A stretch of 25,598 nucleotides of DNA from an uncultured bacterium (GCA_903821905.1 CAIJMQ010000017.1:1-25598), one strand, 5' to 3'. Numbered from the stretch's first letter, positions 7,954 through 14,856 are shown. A program made the numbers and translations. Notes: generated from the sequence alone by a model not told the origin.

Positions 7954-8568
7954 ATGAATCCTAGAATTATGGTTCTATATTACAGTATGTTTGGTAACAC
8001 TTACTTGATGGCAAAGGCGGTTTGCGAAGGTATAGAAGCTGAGGGTGGAGAACCTATCTTGCGCACTGTGCCGGAATTGATGCCTCCAAAAGTTATTGAG
8101 AGTAACGAGAAAATGAAAAAAGCAAAACAATTACAGAAAGATATACCTTTAGTTAAGATGGAAGAATTAGAAAACATTGACGGTATAATTTTGGGTTCTC
8201 CGACAAGATTCGGTAACATGTGTTCGCAACTTCGGAATTTTCTTGACCAGACAGGAGAATTGTGGATGAAGGGTGCTCTTATTGATAAACCTGCCGGCGT
8301 ATTCTGCTGTACTGCTACCTTGCACGGGGGGCAAGAAACAACGCTTATATCTATGATGTTTACACTCATACATCATGGCGCAATAGTTGTCGGTGTCCCA
8401 TATAGCGTAAAGGAATTAGTATTGACTACAAGCGGAGGAACTCCTTATGGTCCTACTGCTGTAGTGGGTGCTTCATCAGACCAGCTACCAACAGAAACAG
8501 ATTTAAAAATTGCCCGCGAATTAGGCAAAAGATTGACGAGAATTGCAAAGAAGCTGAACAAAAACTAA
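7954..8568 (+). CDS. wrbA: WrbA-family NAD(P)H:quinone oxidoreductase (flavodoxin-like)
   Basis: This FMN enzyme reduces quinones by two electrons, avoiding semiquinones that would produce superoxide. The 204-aa protein has the flavin phosphate loop SMFGNT at 11-16, the WrbA hallmark SPTRFGNM at 82-89 with FLDQTGELW near 96-104, and HGGQETT at 124-130. Length and motifs fit the family throughout. A very strong AAGGAGGAGG ribosome site lies inside the end of the preceding ATPase gene, with the start 2 bases after its stop, so translation is probably coupled. Its position beside the metal pump and the superoxide and diiron genes supports a role in oxidative defence. Confidence 0.92.
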   Translation: MNPRIMVLYYSMFGNTYLMAKAVCEGIEAEGGEPILRTVPELMPPKVIESNEKMKKAKQLQKDIPLVKMEELENIDGIILGSPTRFGNMCSQLRNFLDQTGELWMKGALIDKPAGVFCCTATLHGGQETTLISMMFTLIHHGAIVVGVPYSVKELVLTTSGGTPYGPTAVVGASSDQLPTETDLKIARELGKRLTRIAKKLNKN

Positions 8569-8577
8569 AATAAACAT

Positions 8578-8793
8578 ATGGGAAAGTTCCTTACTCCTTA
8601 TCGTTTAATTATATCTTCGGGTATCCTGGCTTTAATTTCTTTAATTATTACTATTACTCTTGGTATTACAGGAAGAAATTTCATACTTCATAAAATAAGC
8701 GGGCTTACTACACTGCTATTTGTTTTAATCCACATGTCTCCGACTATTTACAACAGAATAAAACTAATAAAGAAAAGGAGGATAGCTAAGTGA
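8578..8793 (+). CDS. small two-helix membrane protein, possible haem binder
   Basis: This 71-aa protein has two hydrophobic helices, about residues 9-30 and 37-54, and a very basic C-terminus (KLIKKRRIAK) that should stay in the cytoplasm. The second helix starts with H38 (LHKISG) and ends with H52 (IHM). Two histidines 14 apart on one membrane helix are common in b-type haem proteins, and the segment recalls small cytochrome b-like or DUF4405-like membrane proteins; this is resemblance only. With only two helices, a haem site might need a dimer or a partner. Its stop overlaps the GTG start of the next gene in GTGA, so the two products are likely made in fixed ratio and may act together. There is no strong ribosome site before this ATG. 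Confidence 0.72.
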   Translation: MGKFLTPYRLIISSGILALISLIITITLGITGRNFILHKISGLTTLLFVLIHMSPTIYNRIKLIKKRRIAK

Positions 8794-9131
8794 AAAGTTT
8801 AATATTATCTTTGATTCTTGTGTTTTTTGTTATTTCTTCGGTTTTTGCCAATGCTCCTAAAAGTGTTGATATAACTGTATCCGAAAAAAACATATCGGTG
8901 AACATCTCTCATCCTGTCTCAAATCCAAATAATCACTATGTAAAAAAGGTAGAAGTGACTTTAAATGACCAGAAAATAATTGAACAGACTTTTTCCCTTC
9001 AGGAAGGTAATTCGCAAGAAGCAATATATCATATCCCCGATTTGAAAATATCGGATACTGTCACAGTGGAAGCTTTTTGTAATATGGGAGGAAGTCAGAA
9101 AAAAACAATTATAGTGCAGTCAGTAAAGTAA
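8790..9131 (+). CDS. exported superoxide reductase-like (neelaredoxin/SoxZ-like fold) protein with incomplete metal site
   Basis: This 113-aa protein has a signal peptide (MKSLILSLILVFFVISSVFA, likely cut after residue 20). The mature part resembles the superoxide reductase iron domain. HPVSNPNNH at 41-49 parallels the HPNTTEH ligand loop of true SOR, and FCNM at 96-99 parallels the axial cysteine motif CNVH. H41, H49 and C97 are kept, but the ligand His after the Cys is Gly (CNMG) and no EKH ligand occurs near the N-terminus. Classical SOR activity is therefore doubtful; the same fold is used by SoxZ and other carrier or structural domains. The start is GTG overlapping the previous stop, with AAAGGAGGA at 8775-8783 upstream, so it is coupled to the small membrane protein. 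Homology is inferred from motifs only. Confidence 0.7.
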   Translation: MKSLILSLILVFFVISSVFANAPKSVDITVSEKNISVNISHPVSNPNNHYVKKVEVTLNDQKIIEQTFSLQEGNSQEAIYHIPDLKISDTVTVEAFCNMGGSQKKTIIVQSVK

Positions 9132-9214
9132 TGAAAGATAATTCATGAAAAACCCAGTTTGGGAATAGTATTAATGATTTTATCTTTTCTCATTAGAGTT
9201 AAGAACAAATCCTT

Positions 9215-9242
9215 TTGATACCAATGCCAATATGATTATTAA
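9215..9242 (+). promoter_or_regulatory. possible promoter for the ferritin-like/SOR genes
   Basis: TTGATA (9215-9220), 16 bases, then TATTAA (9237-9242), each matching the sigma-70 consensus at 4 of 6 positions. It lies in the largest gap of the plus-strand island (9132-9312, about 180 bases), which holds no other gene or clear hairpin that I can see. A separate promoter for the downstream genes is plausible but weakly supported. Confidence 0.3.
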
Positions 9243-9301
9243 ATAGTGAAGGATTGCAAGGATATAAAAAAATATGATAAAGTTATTTTTGTATTTTAAA
9301 T

Positions 9302-9306
9302 AGGAG
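9302..9306 (+). promoter_or_regulatory. ribosome binding site that decides the rubrerythrin-like start
   Basis: AGGAG directly abuts ATG 9307 but lies 6 bases before ATG 9313. The spacing favours 9313 as the true start, shortening the longest frame by two codons. Confidence 0.6.
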
Positions 9307-9312
9307 ATGAAT

Positions 9313-9792
9313 ATGGGTGTGGAAAGAATACAAATTGGGGTAAGTGAAATTTTACAATTTGCCATTAAAATAGAGGAAAACGGAGAAGAATTTTACAGAA
9401 AAATTGCAGATGAAACCCAGAATGAAAAAATAAATAAACTATTCATATTGCTTGAGGATGACGAAGTAAAACATAAGGAAATATTTGAAAGGATGCTTCC
9501 TGAAATAGAAAAATACGAACCTCGAGAAATATATTCTCCTGAATATTTTGCATATTTGAGAGCATATGCTGACAATATAATATTCAAAAAAGGGATAGAG
9601 AAGATGTTACCTAAAAATATGAACCCTGGTTCTATTATGGATTTTGGCATGCGTATGGAACTTGATTCGATAGCATATTATCAGGAAACAAAAAACTTTA
9701 TTCCCCAGAATCAGCAAAATGTGCTTGACAGGATAATACAAGAAGAGAGAAAACATTTCTTAAAACTTGCGGAACTCAAAAAGAATCTATAA
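9313..9792 (+). CDS. rubrerythrin-like diiron protein (ferritin-like domain only)
   Basis: This 159-aa protein is a four-helix ferritin-like bundle without a rubredoxin tail. Helix 1 has EENGEEFY at 21-28, helix 2 EVKH at 51-54, helix 3 MELDSIAYYQE at 115-125, and helix 4 EERKHF at 144-149. Together these give two E-x2-H pairs (E51/H54 and E145/H148) plus bridging glutamates, the usual diiron set. Family members reduce hydrogen peroxide or handle iron, with electrons from rubredoxin-like donors. Because the fused rubredoxin domain is absent, an outside donor would be needed; the desulforedoxin at 4665 is a candidate (inference). The ATG 10 bases after its stop belongs to a second ferritin-like protein. 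Confidence 0.85.
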   Translation: MGVERIQIGVSEILQFAIKIEENGEEFYRKIADETQNEKINKLFILLEDDEVKHKEIFERMLPEIEKYEPREIYSPEYFAYLRAYADNIIFKKGIEKMLPKNMNPGSIMDFGMRMELDSIAYYQETKNFIPQNQQNVLDRIIQEERKHFLKLAELKKNL

Positions 9793-9801
9793 ATACCTAA
9801 T

Positions 9802-10266
9802 ATGAATAAAAAAGAACTTATTGAATTACTCGATGGGGCACTTGCAGATGAATGGTTGTCTTATTATAGGTATTGGATTGGGGCAAAAGTTGTAGTTGGA
9901 GAGACTAAAGAATCGGTTGCTTCAGAACTTGAGGAAATGGCTACAGCCGAACTTAAACACGCAGGTATATTGGTTGACCAGATTATCAAAATGGGAGTAA
10001 CCCCTATTATTAACCCTAAGGACTGGACTAAGATAGCCAATTGCAGTTACGAAGTACCAAAAGATTTTTCCGTTAAGGCAATATTATTACAAAATATAAA
10101 GAGTGAACAATGCGAAATTGATATTTATAAAAAACTGGTGAATTTTACGAAACATAAGGATACAGCTCTCAATGAAAAATTATTAAATATTTTGGACGAC
10201 GAAATAGAACAGAAAGATGACCTCATTAATATGTTAGAACACCTTGAAGTAAAAAATTCAGAATAA
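9802..10266 (+). CDS. ferritin/bacterioferritin-like protein with altered diiron ligand
   Basis: This 154-aa protein has the four-helix pattern of the ferritin-like superfamily: E17 in ALADEWLSYYRY, the E50/H53 pair in AELKH, E102/E105 in helix 3, and DDEIEQKDD at 132-140 in helix 4. In bacterioferritin-type proteins helix 4 normally reads DEEEH; here the His position is Q137, so one iron ligand appears replaced. It could be a variant diiron site, a DPS-like storage subunit or a partner of the preceding rubrerythrin-like protein. No Shine-Dalgarno is visible, and the gene begins 10 bases after the previous stop. The fold is confident; the exact family and activity are not. Confidence 0.78.
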   Translation: MNKKELIELLDGALADEWLSYYRYWIGAKVVVGETKESVASELEEMATAELKHAGILVDQIIKMGVTPIINPKDWTKIANCSYEVPKDFSVKAILLQNIKSEQCEIDIYKKLVNFTKHKDTALNEKLLNILDDEIEQKDDLINMLEHLEVKNSE

Positions 10267-10294
10267 AAATACAAAATTGTGAAAGGAGGTCAAA

Positions 10295-10690
10295 ATGGCA
10301 GATGTAAAAGATTTATTCAAGAGTGCTGACTGGAAAAAAGAAAAACATGTTCCGGTAATTGATGCTCCTGACAAGGTTAAGAAAGGCGAAATTTTCAATA
10401 TTAAAGTTGAGATAGGCAAAGAAATCCCTCATCCCAATACCACTGAACACCATATCCGTTGGGTTGATGTTTATTTTTTGCCTGATGGCGAAGCATTCCC
10501 TTGCCAAATTGGCAAACTCCAGTTTGAATCTCACGGAGAATCAGCCCAAGGCCCCAATACAGGCACGGTTTATACACATCCTATAGCAGTTATTAGTTTA
10601 AAGACCGGTAAATCGGGGATAATATTCGCTTCATCATATTGTAATGTCCATGGTTTATGGCAGAATTCCAAAGAACTAAAAGTAGAGTGA
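10295..10690 (+). CDS. sorA: superoxide reductase, one-iron (neelaredoxin) type
   Basis: This enzyme reduces superoxide to hydrogen peroxide without releasing oxygen, an anaerobe strategy. All active-site elements are present in the 131-aa protein: E16-K17-H18 (EKHVP), H46 and H52 in HPNTTEHH, and C116/H119 in CNVHGLW. These provide the four His and one Cys of the square-pyramidal iron centre and the catalytic Glu-Lys pair. It lacks the N-terminal desulforedoxin domain of two-iron desulfoferrodoxin; that domain occurs as a separate gene at 4665. A strong AAAGGAGGT ribosome site precedes the ATG. It has no signal peptide, so it is cytoplasmic. Peroxide it makes could be removed by the rubrerythrin-like protein just upstream. 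Confidence 0.95.
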   Translation: MADVKDLFKSADWKKEKHVPVIDAPDKVKKGEIFNIKVEIGKEIPHPNTTEHHIRWVDVYFLPDGEAFPCQIGKLQFESHGESAQGPNTGTVYTHPIAVISLKTGKSGIIFASSYCNVHGLWQNSKELKVE

Positions 10691-10697
10691 TATATAA

Positions 10698-11510
10698 TTG
10701 AGTAACTTCCATATAATTCCGATACTGCAAGCTCTTTTTGCAGGAGTTTGCACGTGGTTAATGACTGCATTAGGAGCATCAACAATATTTTTAACTAAAG
10801 ACGTAAACCGTAAATTTTTAGATGTAATGTTAGGTTTTGCCGCAGGTATTATGGCAGCTGCTATTTACTGGTCAATGCTGGCTCCGGCAATACAGATAGC
10901 AGTTGATAGGAATATTATTCCATGGATTCCTGCTGCAGTTGGTTTTCTAGCTGGAGGAATTTTCTTAAGAATTCTGGATAGAGTATTACCCCATCTTCAA
11001 TTAGATTCTCCAATTGACCAAGCCGAAGGTATCAAAACCTCTTGGCAGCGCACTACCCTGCTTACTCTTGCTATGGCATTACATAATCTTCCCGAAGGAT
11101 TAGCTATAGGGGTTGCCTTTGGTGCTATTACGGCAGGGAATTCTTCATCTACTCTACCAGCAGCAGTAGCTTTAGCTATAGGAATAGGGATTCAAGATAT
11201 TCCTGAAGGCATGGCAGTTGCCATGCCACTGCGTAGAGAAGGGCTCTCGCGTTTTAAAAGTTTCTGGTACGGACAATTATCTGGAATAGTTGAACCGATT
11301 GGAGCTGTTATTGGAGCAACAGCGGTTATTTTAACTAACTCACTATTACCGTATGCATTAGCTTTTGCAGCCGGAGCAATGTTTTTTATTGTAATTGAAG
11401 AAATAATTCCTGAGTCACAGCGCGGTGGACATGGCGATTTGGCTACTATGGGCACAATCGTGGGATTTGTGATAATGATGATTCTTGATGTGGCGTTTAG
11501 TGGTTCTTGA
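10698..11510 (+). CDS. ZIP-family divalent metal transporter
   Basis: This 270-aa inner-membrane protein has about eight hydrophobic helices. The ZIP signatures in the fourth and fifth helices are HNLPEG (129-134) and QDIPEG (166-171), which form the metal site; EEIIPE at 234-239 lies in a later helix. The pattern is that of bacterial ZupT-like and GufA-like importers of Zn, Fe or Mn; substrate is not readable. The start is TTG, placed 7 bases after the SOR stop, with a weak GAGTGAT ribosome site; the next in-frame ATG would cut into the first helix, so TTG is preferred. It follows SOR directly, so uptake of metal for SOR and diiron proteins, or of Mn as an antioxidant, is a reasonable inference. 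Confidence 0.88.
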   Translation: MSNFHIIPILQALFAGVCTWLMTALGASTIFLTKDVNRKFLDVMLGFAAGIMAAAIYWSMLAPAIQIAVDRNIIPWIPAAVGFLAGGIFLRILDRVLPHLQLDSPIDQAEGIKTSWQRTTLLTLAMALHNLPEGLAIGVAFGAITAGNSSSTLPAAVALAIGIGIQDIPEGMAVAMPLRREGLSRFKSFWYGQLSGIVEPIGAVIGATAVILTNSLLPYALAFAAGAMFFIVIEEIIPESQRGGHGDLATMGTIVGFVIMMILDVAFSGS

Positions 11511-11516
11511 TATAAT
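11485..11516 (+). promoter_or_regulatory. extended -10 promoter for the PagL-like gene
   Basis: TGATATAAT at 11508-11516 is a perfect TATAAT with an extended TG. A weak -35 TTGATG (11485-11490) lies 20 bases upstream. The expected start near 11523 gives a leader of about 24 bases. The same nonamer occurs at the murB and ABC exporter promoters. Confidence 0.5.
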
Positions 11517-11546
11517 AATTCTATAAATTCAAAGAGGAGAGAATAA

Positions 11547-12083
11547 ATGTACCGAATTTCAATTTTTATAATTTTAATCTTTGGTTTGATATTTTTTAAT
11601 AATGTTTCTGCAGATGTCCTGTCGAAACAATTTGAAGTTATGACAGGATACGGGATTGGGCATTTGGCTGTAGAAGCAGAGGACTGCACGATAATTCCGC
11701 TCATAGCCCGAGCTTCATGGGAACTTAAACCAGGCGGATATTTGGGAGGAGATATATTTTACTCTTCAATTCTGAAGCCGGTCCAAGAAATGGAAGCAGG
11801 ATGCGGTATTTTCTGGCAACAAAGATATAGAAATCATGAAACTATTTCTCCGTACTGGGAAGTTGAAGGTGGGCTTATTTATGTCAGTCTTAAAACTGAA
11901 GAGCAGGCAACCCAGGGTAATTTTATTTTTCAAACCGGGCTTGGGACATATATTTCATTAAATGACGATTTGAAACTTGATATAGGTTATAGGTTCCGGC
12001 ATTATTCAAACTCAGCTATAGAGTTACCCAACATAGGAGTCAATCATCATATGCTCTTGATTGGACTATGCTGGGACTTTTAG
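11547..12083 (+). CDS. PagL-like lipid A 3-O-deacylase / acyloxyacyl hydrolase, outer membrane
   Basis: This 178-aa protein has a signal peptide (about residues 1-22, ending NVSA) and then amphipathic strands suited to a small beta-barrel, ending in the aromatic GLCWDF as outer-membrane proteins do. The region RFRHYSNSAIELPNIG (149-164) matches PagL, in which a His and Ser two residues apart form the active site (H152 and S154 here). The third PagL residue, a Glu 12 positions after the Ser, appears to be N166, so the triad may differ. The likely reaction is removal of the 3-linked acyl chain of lipid A. GAGGAG stands before the ATG, and the gene probably has its own promoter. Together with waaA at 19118 it argues for a lipopolysaccharide outer membrane. 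Confidence 0.75.
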   Translation: MYRISIFIILIFGLIFFNNVSADVLSKQFEVMTGYGIGHLAVEAEDCTIIPLIARASWELKPGGYLGGDIFYSSILKPVQEMEAGCGIFWQQRYRNHETISPYWEVEGGLIYVSLKTEEQATQGNFIFQTGLGTYISLNDDLKLDIGYRFRHYSNSAIELPNIGVNHHMLLIGLCWDF

Positions 12084-12095
12084 GAGGATTAAAAC

Positions 12096-12479
12096 ATGAA
12101 AGAAAAAGAAATATTTGAAATACAGTTTATTCAGTTTGTTTCATCTCTTTATTCAACTTGTATGTTTCAACTCGGTAAAATTATGAACCCTGTTACAGGT
12201 AAGGTAGAAAAAGACCTGTTTGGTGCAAGGGCTACGATAGAATTGCTGAGAATGCTCCAAGCAAAGACACAAGGTAATCTATCCGAAAAAGAGAAAAACG
12301 CGCTTACTGATGCGTTATCAAACATGCAAATGAATTATGTTGATGAAGTAAAAAGAGAGCAAGAGAAGAAGCCAGAACCGGAGACAAAAGCTAAAGAGGA
12401 ACAAAAGACGGAAGAAAAAAAACCAAAAGAAGAGAAACCGAGTAATAAGGATTCCAAGAAGAGAATTATTGTGCCTTAA
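12096..12479 (+). CDS. DUF1844 family protein
   Basis: This 127-aa cytoplasmic protein of unknown function matches DUF1844. It has an N-terminal hydrophobic-aromatic stretch (FIQFVSSLYSTCMFQLG, 11-27), the GKVEKDLFGARATIELL stretch (35-51) and the hallmark KTQGNLSEKEKNAL (57-70). The C-terminal third, from about residue 88, is a Lys/Glu/Pro-rich disordered tail. The family is widespread in Planctomycetes, delta-type proteobacteria and several uncultured phyla, with no established role. The start follows an AGGAGG ribosome site 12 bases after the preceding gene, so the two are probably co-transcribed. Its last 14 bases overlap the end of leuD on the other strand. Confidence 0.85.
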   Translation: MKEKEIFEIQFIQFVSSLYSTCMFQLGKIMNPVTGKVEKDLFGARATIELLRMLQAKTQGNLSEKEKNALTDALSNMQMNYVDEVKREQEKKPEPETKAKEEQKTEEKKPKEEKPSNKDSKKRIIVP

Positions 12480-12978
12480 GAGGAAGATCTTTATATTTCG
12501 TGATGTAATTTATAACCCCGCCTTCGTTTAAGATTTTTTGCATTAGCGGAGGGAGTGCTTTAAAAGTTATTTCTTTACCTGATGTTTTGTTCAAAACTAT
12601 TCCTTTTCCCATATTCAGCTTTAATTCATCGCCTTCTTTTATTTTATCGGTATCACATTCGATTGCAGGTAATCCTATATTTATAGCATTGCGATAGAAT
12701 ATTCTTGCAAAAGATTTAGCAAGAACAGCATTCACTCCCCTAATTTTCATAATGAGTGGTGCATGTTCTCTGGAAGAACCGCATCCGAAATTTCTTCCTC
12801 CTACAATAAAATCTCCTTCTTTCATGTTTTGGGTGAATTTCGGGTCTGCATCTTCCATCACGTGTTTTGCCAATTCCGGTAAATTACTTCTAAGGTGATA
12901 GTATCTGCCCGGAATAATATGGTCTGTAGAAATATTATCTCCGAACTTGTAGGCTTTACCTTGTTTTGAATCGTTCAT
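12466..12978 (-). CDS. leuD: 3-isopropylmalate dehydratase small subunit (aconitase swivel domain)
   Basis: The small subunit completes the isopropylmalate isomerase active site and sets substrate choice; the large FeS subunit (LeuC) is not in this window. The 170-aa length and motifs fit the short LeuD/HacB group: NISTDHIIPGRY at 15-26, GGRNFGCGSSREHAP (about 60-74) and FYRNAINIGLP (about 94-104). The specificity loop reads YHLRS at 27-31. In archaeal studies isopropylmalate enzymes carry YLVY-type and homoaconitase YLRT-type loops, so the Arg here leaves substrate open (isopropylmalate, citramalate or homocitrate). It overlaps the ABC exporter gene by 4 bases (ATGA), so translation is coupled. 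It also overlaps the DUF1844 gene tail to tail. Confidence 0.85.
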   Translation of the reverse strand: MNDSKQGKAYKFGDNISTDHIIPGRYYHLRSNLPELAKHVMEDADPKFTQNMKEGDFIVGGRNFGCGSSREHAPLIMKIRGVNAVLAKSFARIFYRNAINIGLPAIECDTDKIKEGDELKLNMGKGIVLNKTSGKEITFKALPPLMQKILNEGGVINYITKYKDLPLKAQ

Positions 12979-14810
12979 AGATTTTCTTCATTTGATTTTA
13001 AAAACTCTTCTTCGGGCAATTTAAACTGCAATTTATATAAATGTTTATAAAGTGTCCCAGTGTCTATTAATTCCTTATGAGTACCTTTTTCGACTATTTC
13101 ACCTTTTTGCATCACAAATATTCTATCAGCACTTCTGACGGTTGACAATCTGTGTGCGATTATAAATGTAGTCCGTCCTTGCATTAATTTTTCCAGGGCT
13201 TCATGGACTAATTTTTCGGTGTGTGAATCAAGCGAAGATGTAGCTTCGTCAAGTATAAGAATAGGAGGGTTCTTCAGAAATATTCTTGATATTGCAATTC
13301 TTTGCTTCTCGCCGCCTGAAATTTTTACTCCTCTTTCTCCAACTTCGGTATCGTATCCTTTTTGCAAAGATTTTATGAATTCGTATATATTGGCTTCTTT
13401 AGCGGCTTGTTCCATTTCTTCCATGGAAGCATCAGGTTTTCCGTAAAGAATATTGTCTTTTATTGTACCTGCAAACAAGAAAGGGTCCTGCAAAACTATG
13501 CCTATATTTTCTCTTAAATATTTTAGTTTATATCCTCTGATATCTTTTCCGTCAATTAGTATTTCACCTTTATCTGAGTCGTAAAATCTTGGGATTAAAC
13601 TTGCCATTGTAGTTTTTCCTGAACCTGTAGGTCCTACTATGGCAATCCGTTCGCCTTTATTTGCTGTAAAACTTATGTTTTTGATAGTTATTTCTCTTGT
13701 CTTATAAGTGAAAGAAACGTCTTTAAATTCCACTAACCCTTCTAAGGGTTGAGGTAATTCTATAGCAGAAGGTGCATCGTATACTTCAGGAGGTATTTTT
13801 GTAATATCGGATATATGTTCCGTTGCAGCACGTGAATGTTCCCACATATGCACCAATTGATTCACTTGCCATATTGGTTGATATAGGAGCTCCAGGTAAA
13901 GTAGGAATTGCACTAATTCTCCAGGTTTCATACGTGGTTGTCCTTTAATGCATAACCATCCACCGATAGCTAATACCAGTACATTGCCCATGGCGCTTAT
14001 AAACATAATAATTGGTTCATAGCGGGCATTAAGGTCAGCTATCTGTATGCCAAGTTGATAAACTTCATCGTTTTCATCGTCGAATCTGCCTTCCTCATAT
14101 TCTTCTTGAGCGAAAGATTTTATTTCTTTTATGCCTCCCAGATTATCATTAATTCTTGCGGAGAAATCTCCCCATTGTTTTCTTAGGGTGTGATATATGT
14201 TATGTACCATACTTCTATAGCGATTTACAATAAATGCAAGAATAGGCATGGGGAGCATAGCAAAAACGGTTAATTTCCAGTTAGTATGTAAGGAAAGGGC
14301 AACTACTCCTATAAAAGTCAAAGCAGATATGATTATAATATGAGAACCTTCGGCAAAAAATCGTTGAATAAAAGTAGTGTCACTGGTAATTCTGGTCATT
14401 AAGCTTCCTATTCTGGCATTATCAAAGAAAGTTAAGCTTAATCTCTGCATATGGAAGAAAATATCCCGTCGTAAATTGGAACCTATTCCTTCCGACATAC
14501 GGCTCATTAACTTGGTACGGAAATGAATTATAAGGCTGCGAAGAAGAAAAATTGCAATTAGAGTTGCGACTGCAATAAGAAGGGATTTAATGTTCCCTGT
14601 TGGTAGGGCATCGTCTAGGATTTTTCTGATAATTTGTGGAGGTAACAGGTTGAAAGAAGCAATACCTGCAGAAAATATTACTCCCAAGATAAAATAAGTT
14701 CTGAATGGTTTCAGATATTCAATGAGATATTTAAGAGTGCTTTTGCCGGAAGCTAATTTTGTTTCTTCTTCTCCAGCCCATCCCATTCTTTTAAATCCGT
14801 TTGGTGACAT
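12975..14810 (-). CDS. MsbA-like ABC exporter (fused membrane and ATPase domains)
   Basis: This 611-aa half-transporter should dimerise in the inner membrane. Residues 35-320 contain the six-helix exporter domain; residues 358-590 are the ATPase, with Walker A GPTGSGKTT (393-401), Q-loop near Q441, signature SGGEKQR (498-504), Walker B ILILDE (517-522) and H-loop H553. Such proteins export lipids, lipid A core, peptides or drugs. Close relatives are often called MsbA, and lipid A genes occur nearby (waaA on the same strand, the PagL-like gene opposite), so lipid export is a fair guess but not proven. An extended -10 promoter lies just upstream. The ribosome site is weak. Confidence 0.88.
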   Translation of the reverse strand: MSPNGFKRMGWAGEEETKLASGKSTLKYLIEYLKPFRTYFILGVIFSAGIASFNLLPPQIIRKILDDALPTGNIKSLLIAVATLIAIFLLRSLIIHFRTKLMSRMSEGIGSNLRRDIFFHMQRLSLTFFDNARIGSLMTRITSDTTFIQRFFAEGSHIIIISALTFIGVVALSLHTNWKLTVFAMLPMPILAFIVNRYRSMVHNIYHTLRKQWGDFSARINDNLGGIKEIKSFAQEEYEEGRFDDENDEVYQLGIQIADLNARYEPIIMFISAMGNVLVLAIGGWLCIKGQPRMKPGELVQFLLYLELLYQPIWQVNQLVHMWEHSRAATEHISDITKIPPEVYDAPSAIELPQPLEGLVEFKDVSFTYKTREITIKNISFTANKGERIAIVGPTGSGKTTMASLIPRFYDSDKGEILIDGKDIRGYKLKYLRENIGIVLQDPFLFAGTIKDNILYGKPDASMEEMEQAAKEANIYEFIKSLQKGYDTEVGERGVKISGGEKQRIAISRIFLKNPPILILDEATSSLDSHTEKLVHEALEKLMQGRTTFIIAHRLSTVRSADRIFVMQKGEIVEKGTHKELIDTGTLYKHLYKLQFKLPEEEFLKSNEENL

Positions 14811-14847
14811 AATAATTTCTAATAGTTTTGATTAAATAATAGCACAA

Positions 14848-14856
14848 ATTATATCA
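14848..14856 (-). promoter_or_regulatory. extended -10 promoter for the ABC exporter-leuD pair
   Basis: On the minus strand TGATATAAT occupies 14856-14848, a perfect TATAAT with extended TG, in the 69-base gap after the TPR gene. The -35 region is poor (TTATAT). The expected start near 14841 gives a leader of about 30 bases. It may give exporter and leuD a transcript separate from the genes to the right. Confidence 0.5.

Noticed and set aside
9180-9365. 61-codon hydrophobic frame on the minus strand in the 9132-9312 gap
   Set aside because: It begins inside the rubrerythrin-like gene in antisense, has no ribosome site, and AT-rich DNA easily yields such hydrophobic translations. A small membrane protein is not impossible but is unsupported.
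11192-11704. 170-codon frame antisense to the ZIP and PagL-like genes
   Set aside because: Spans two sense genes and the promoter between them; Ile/Pro-rich shadow without recognisable motifs.
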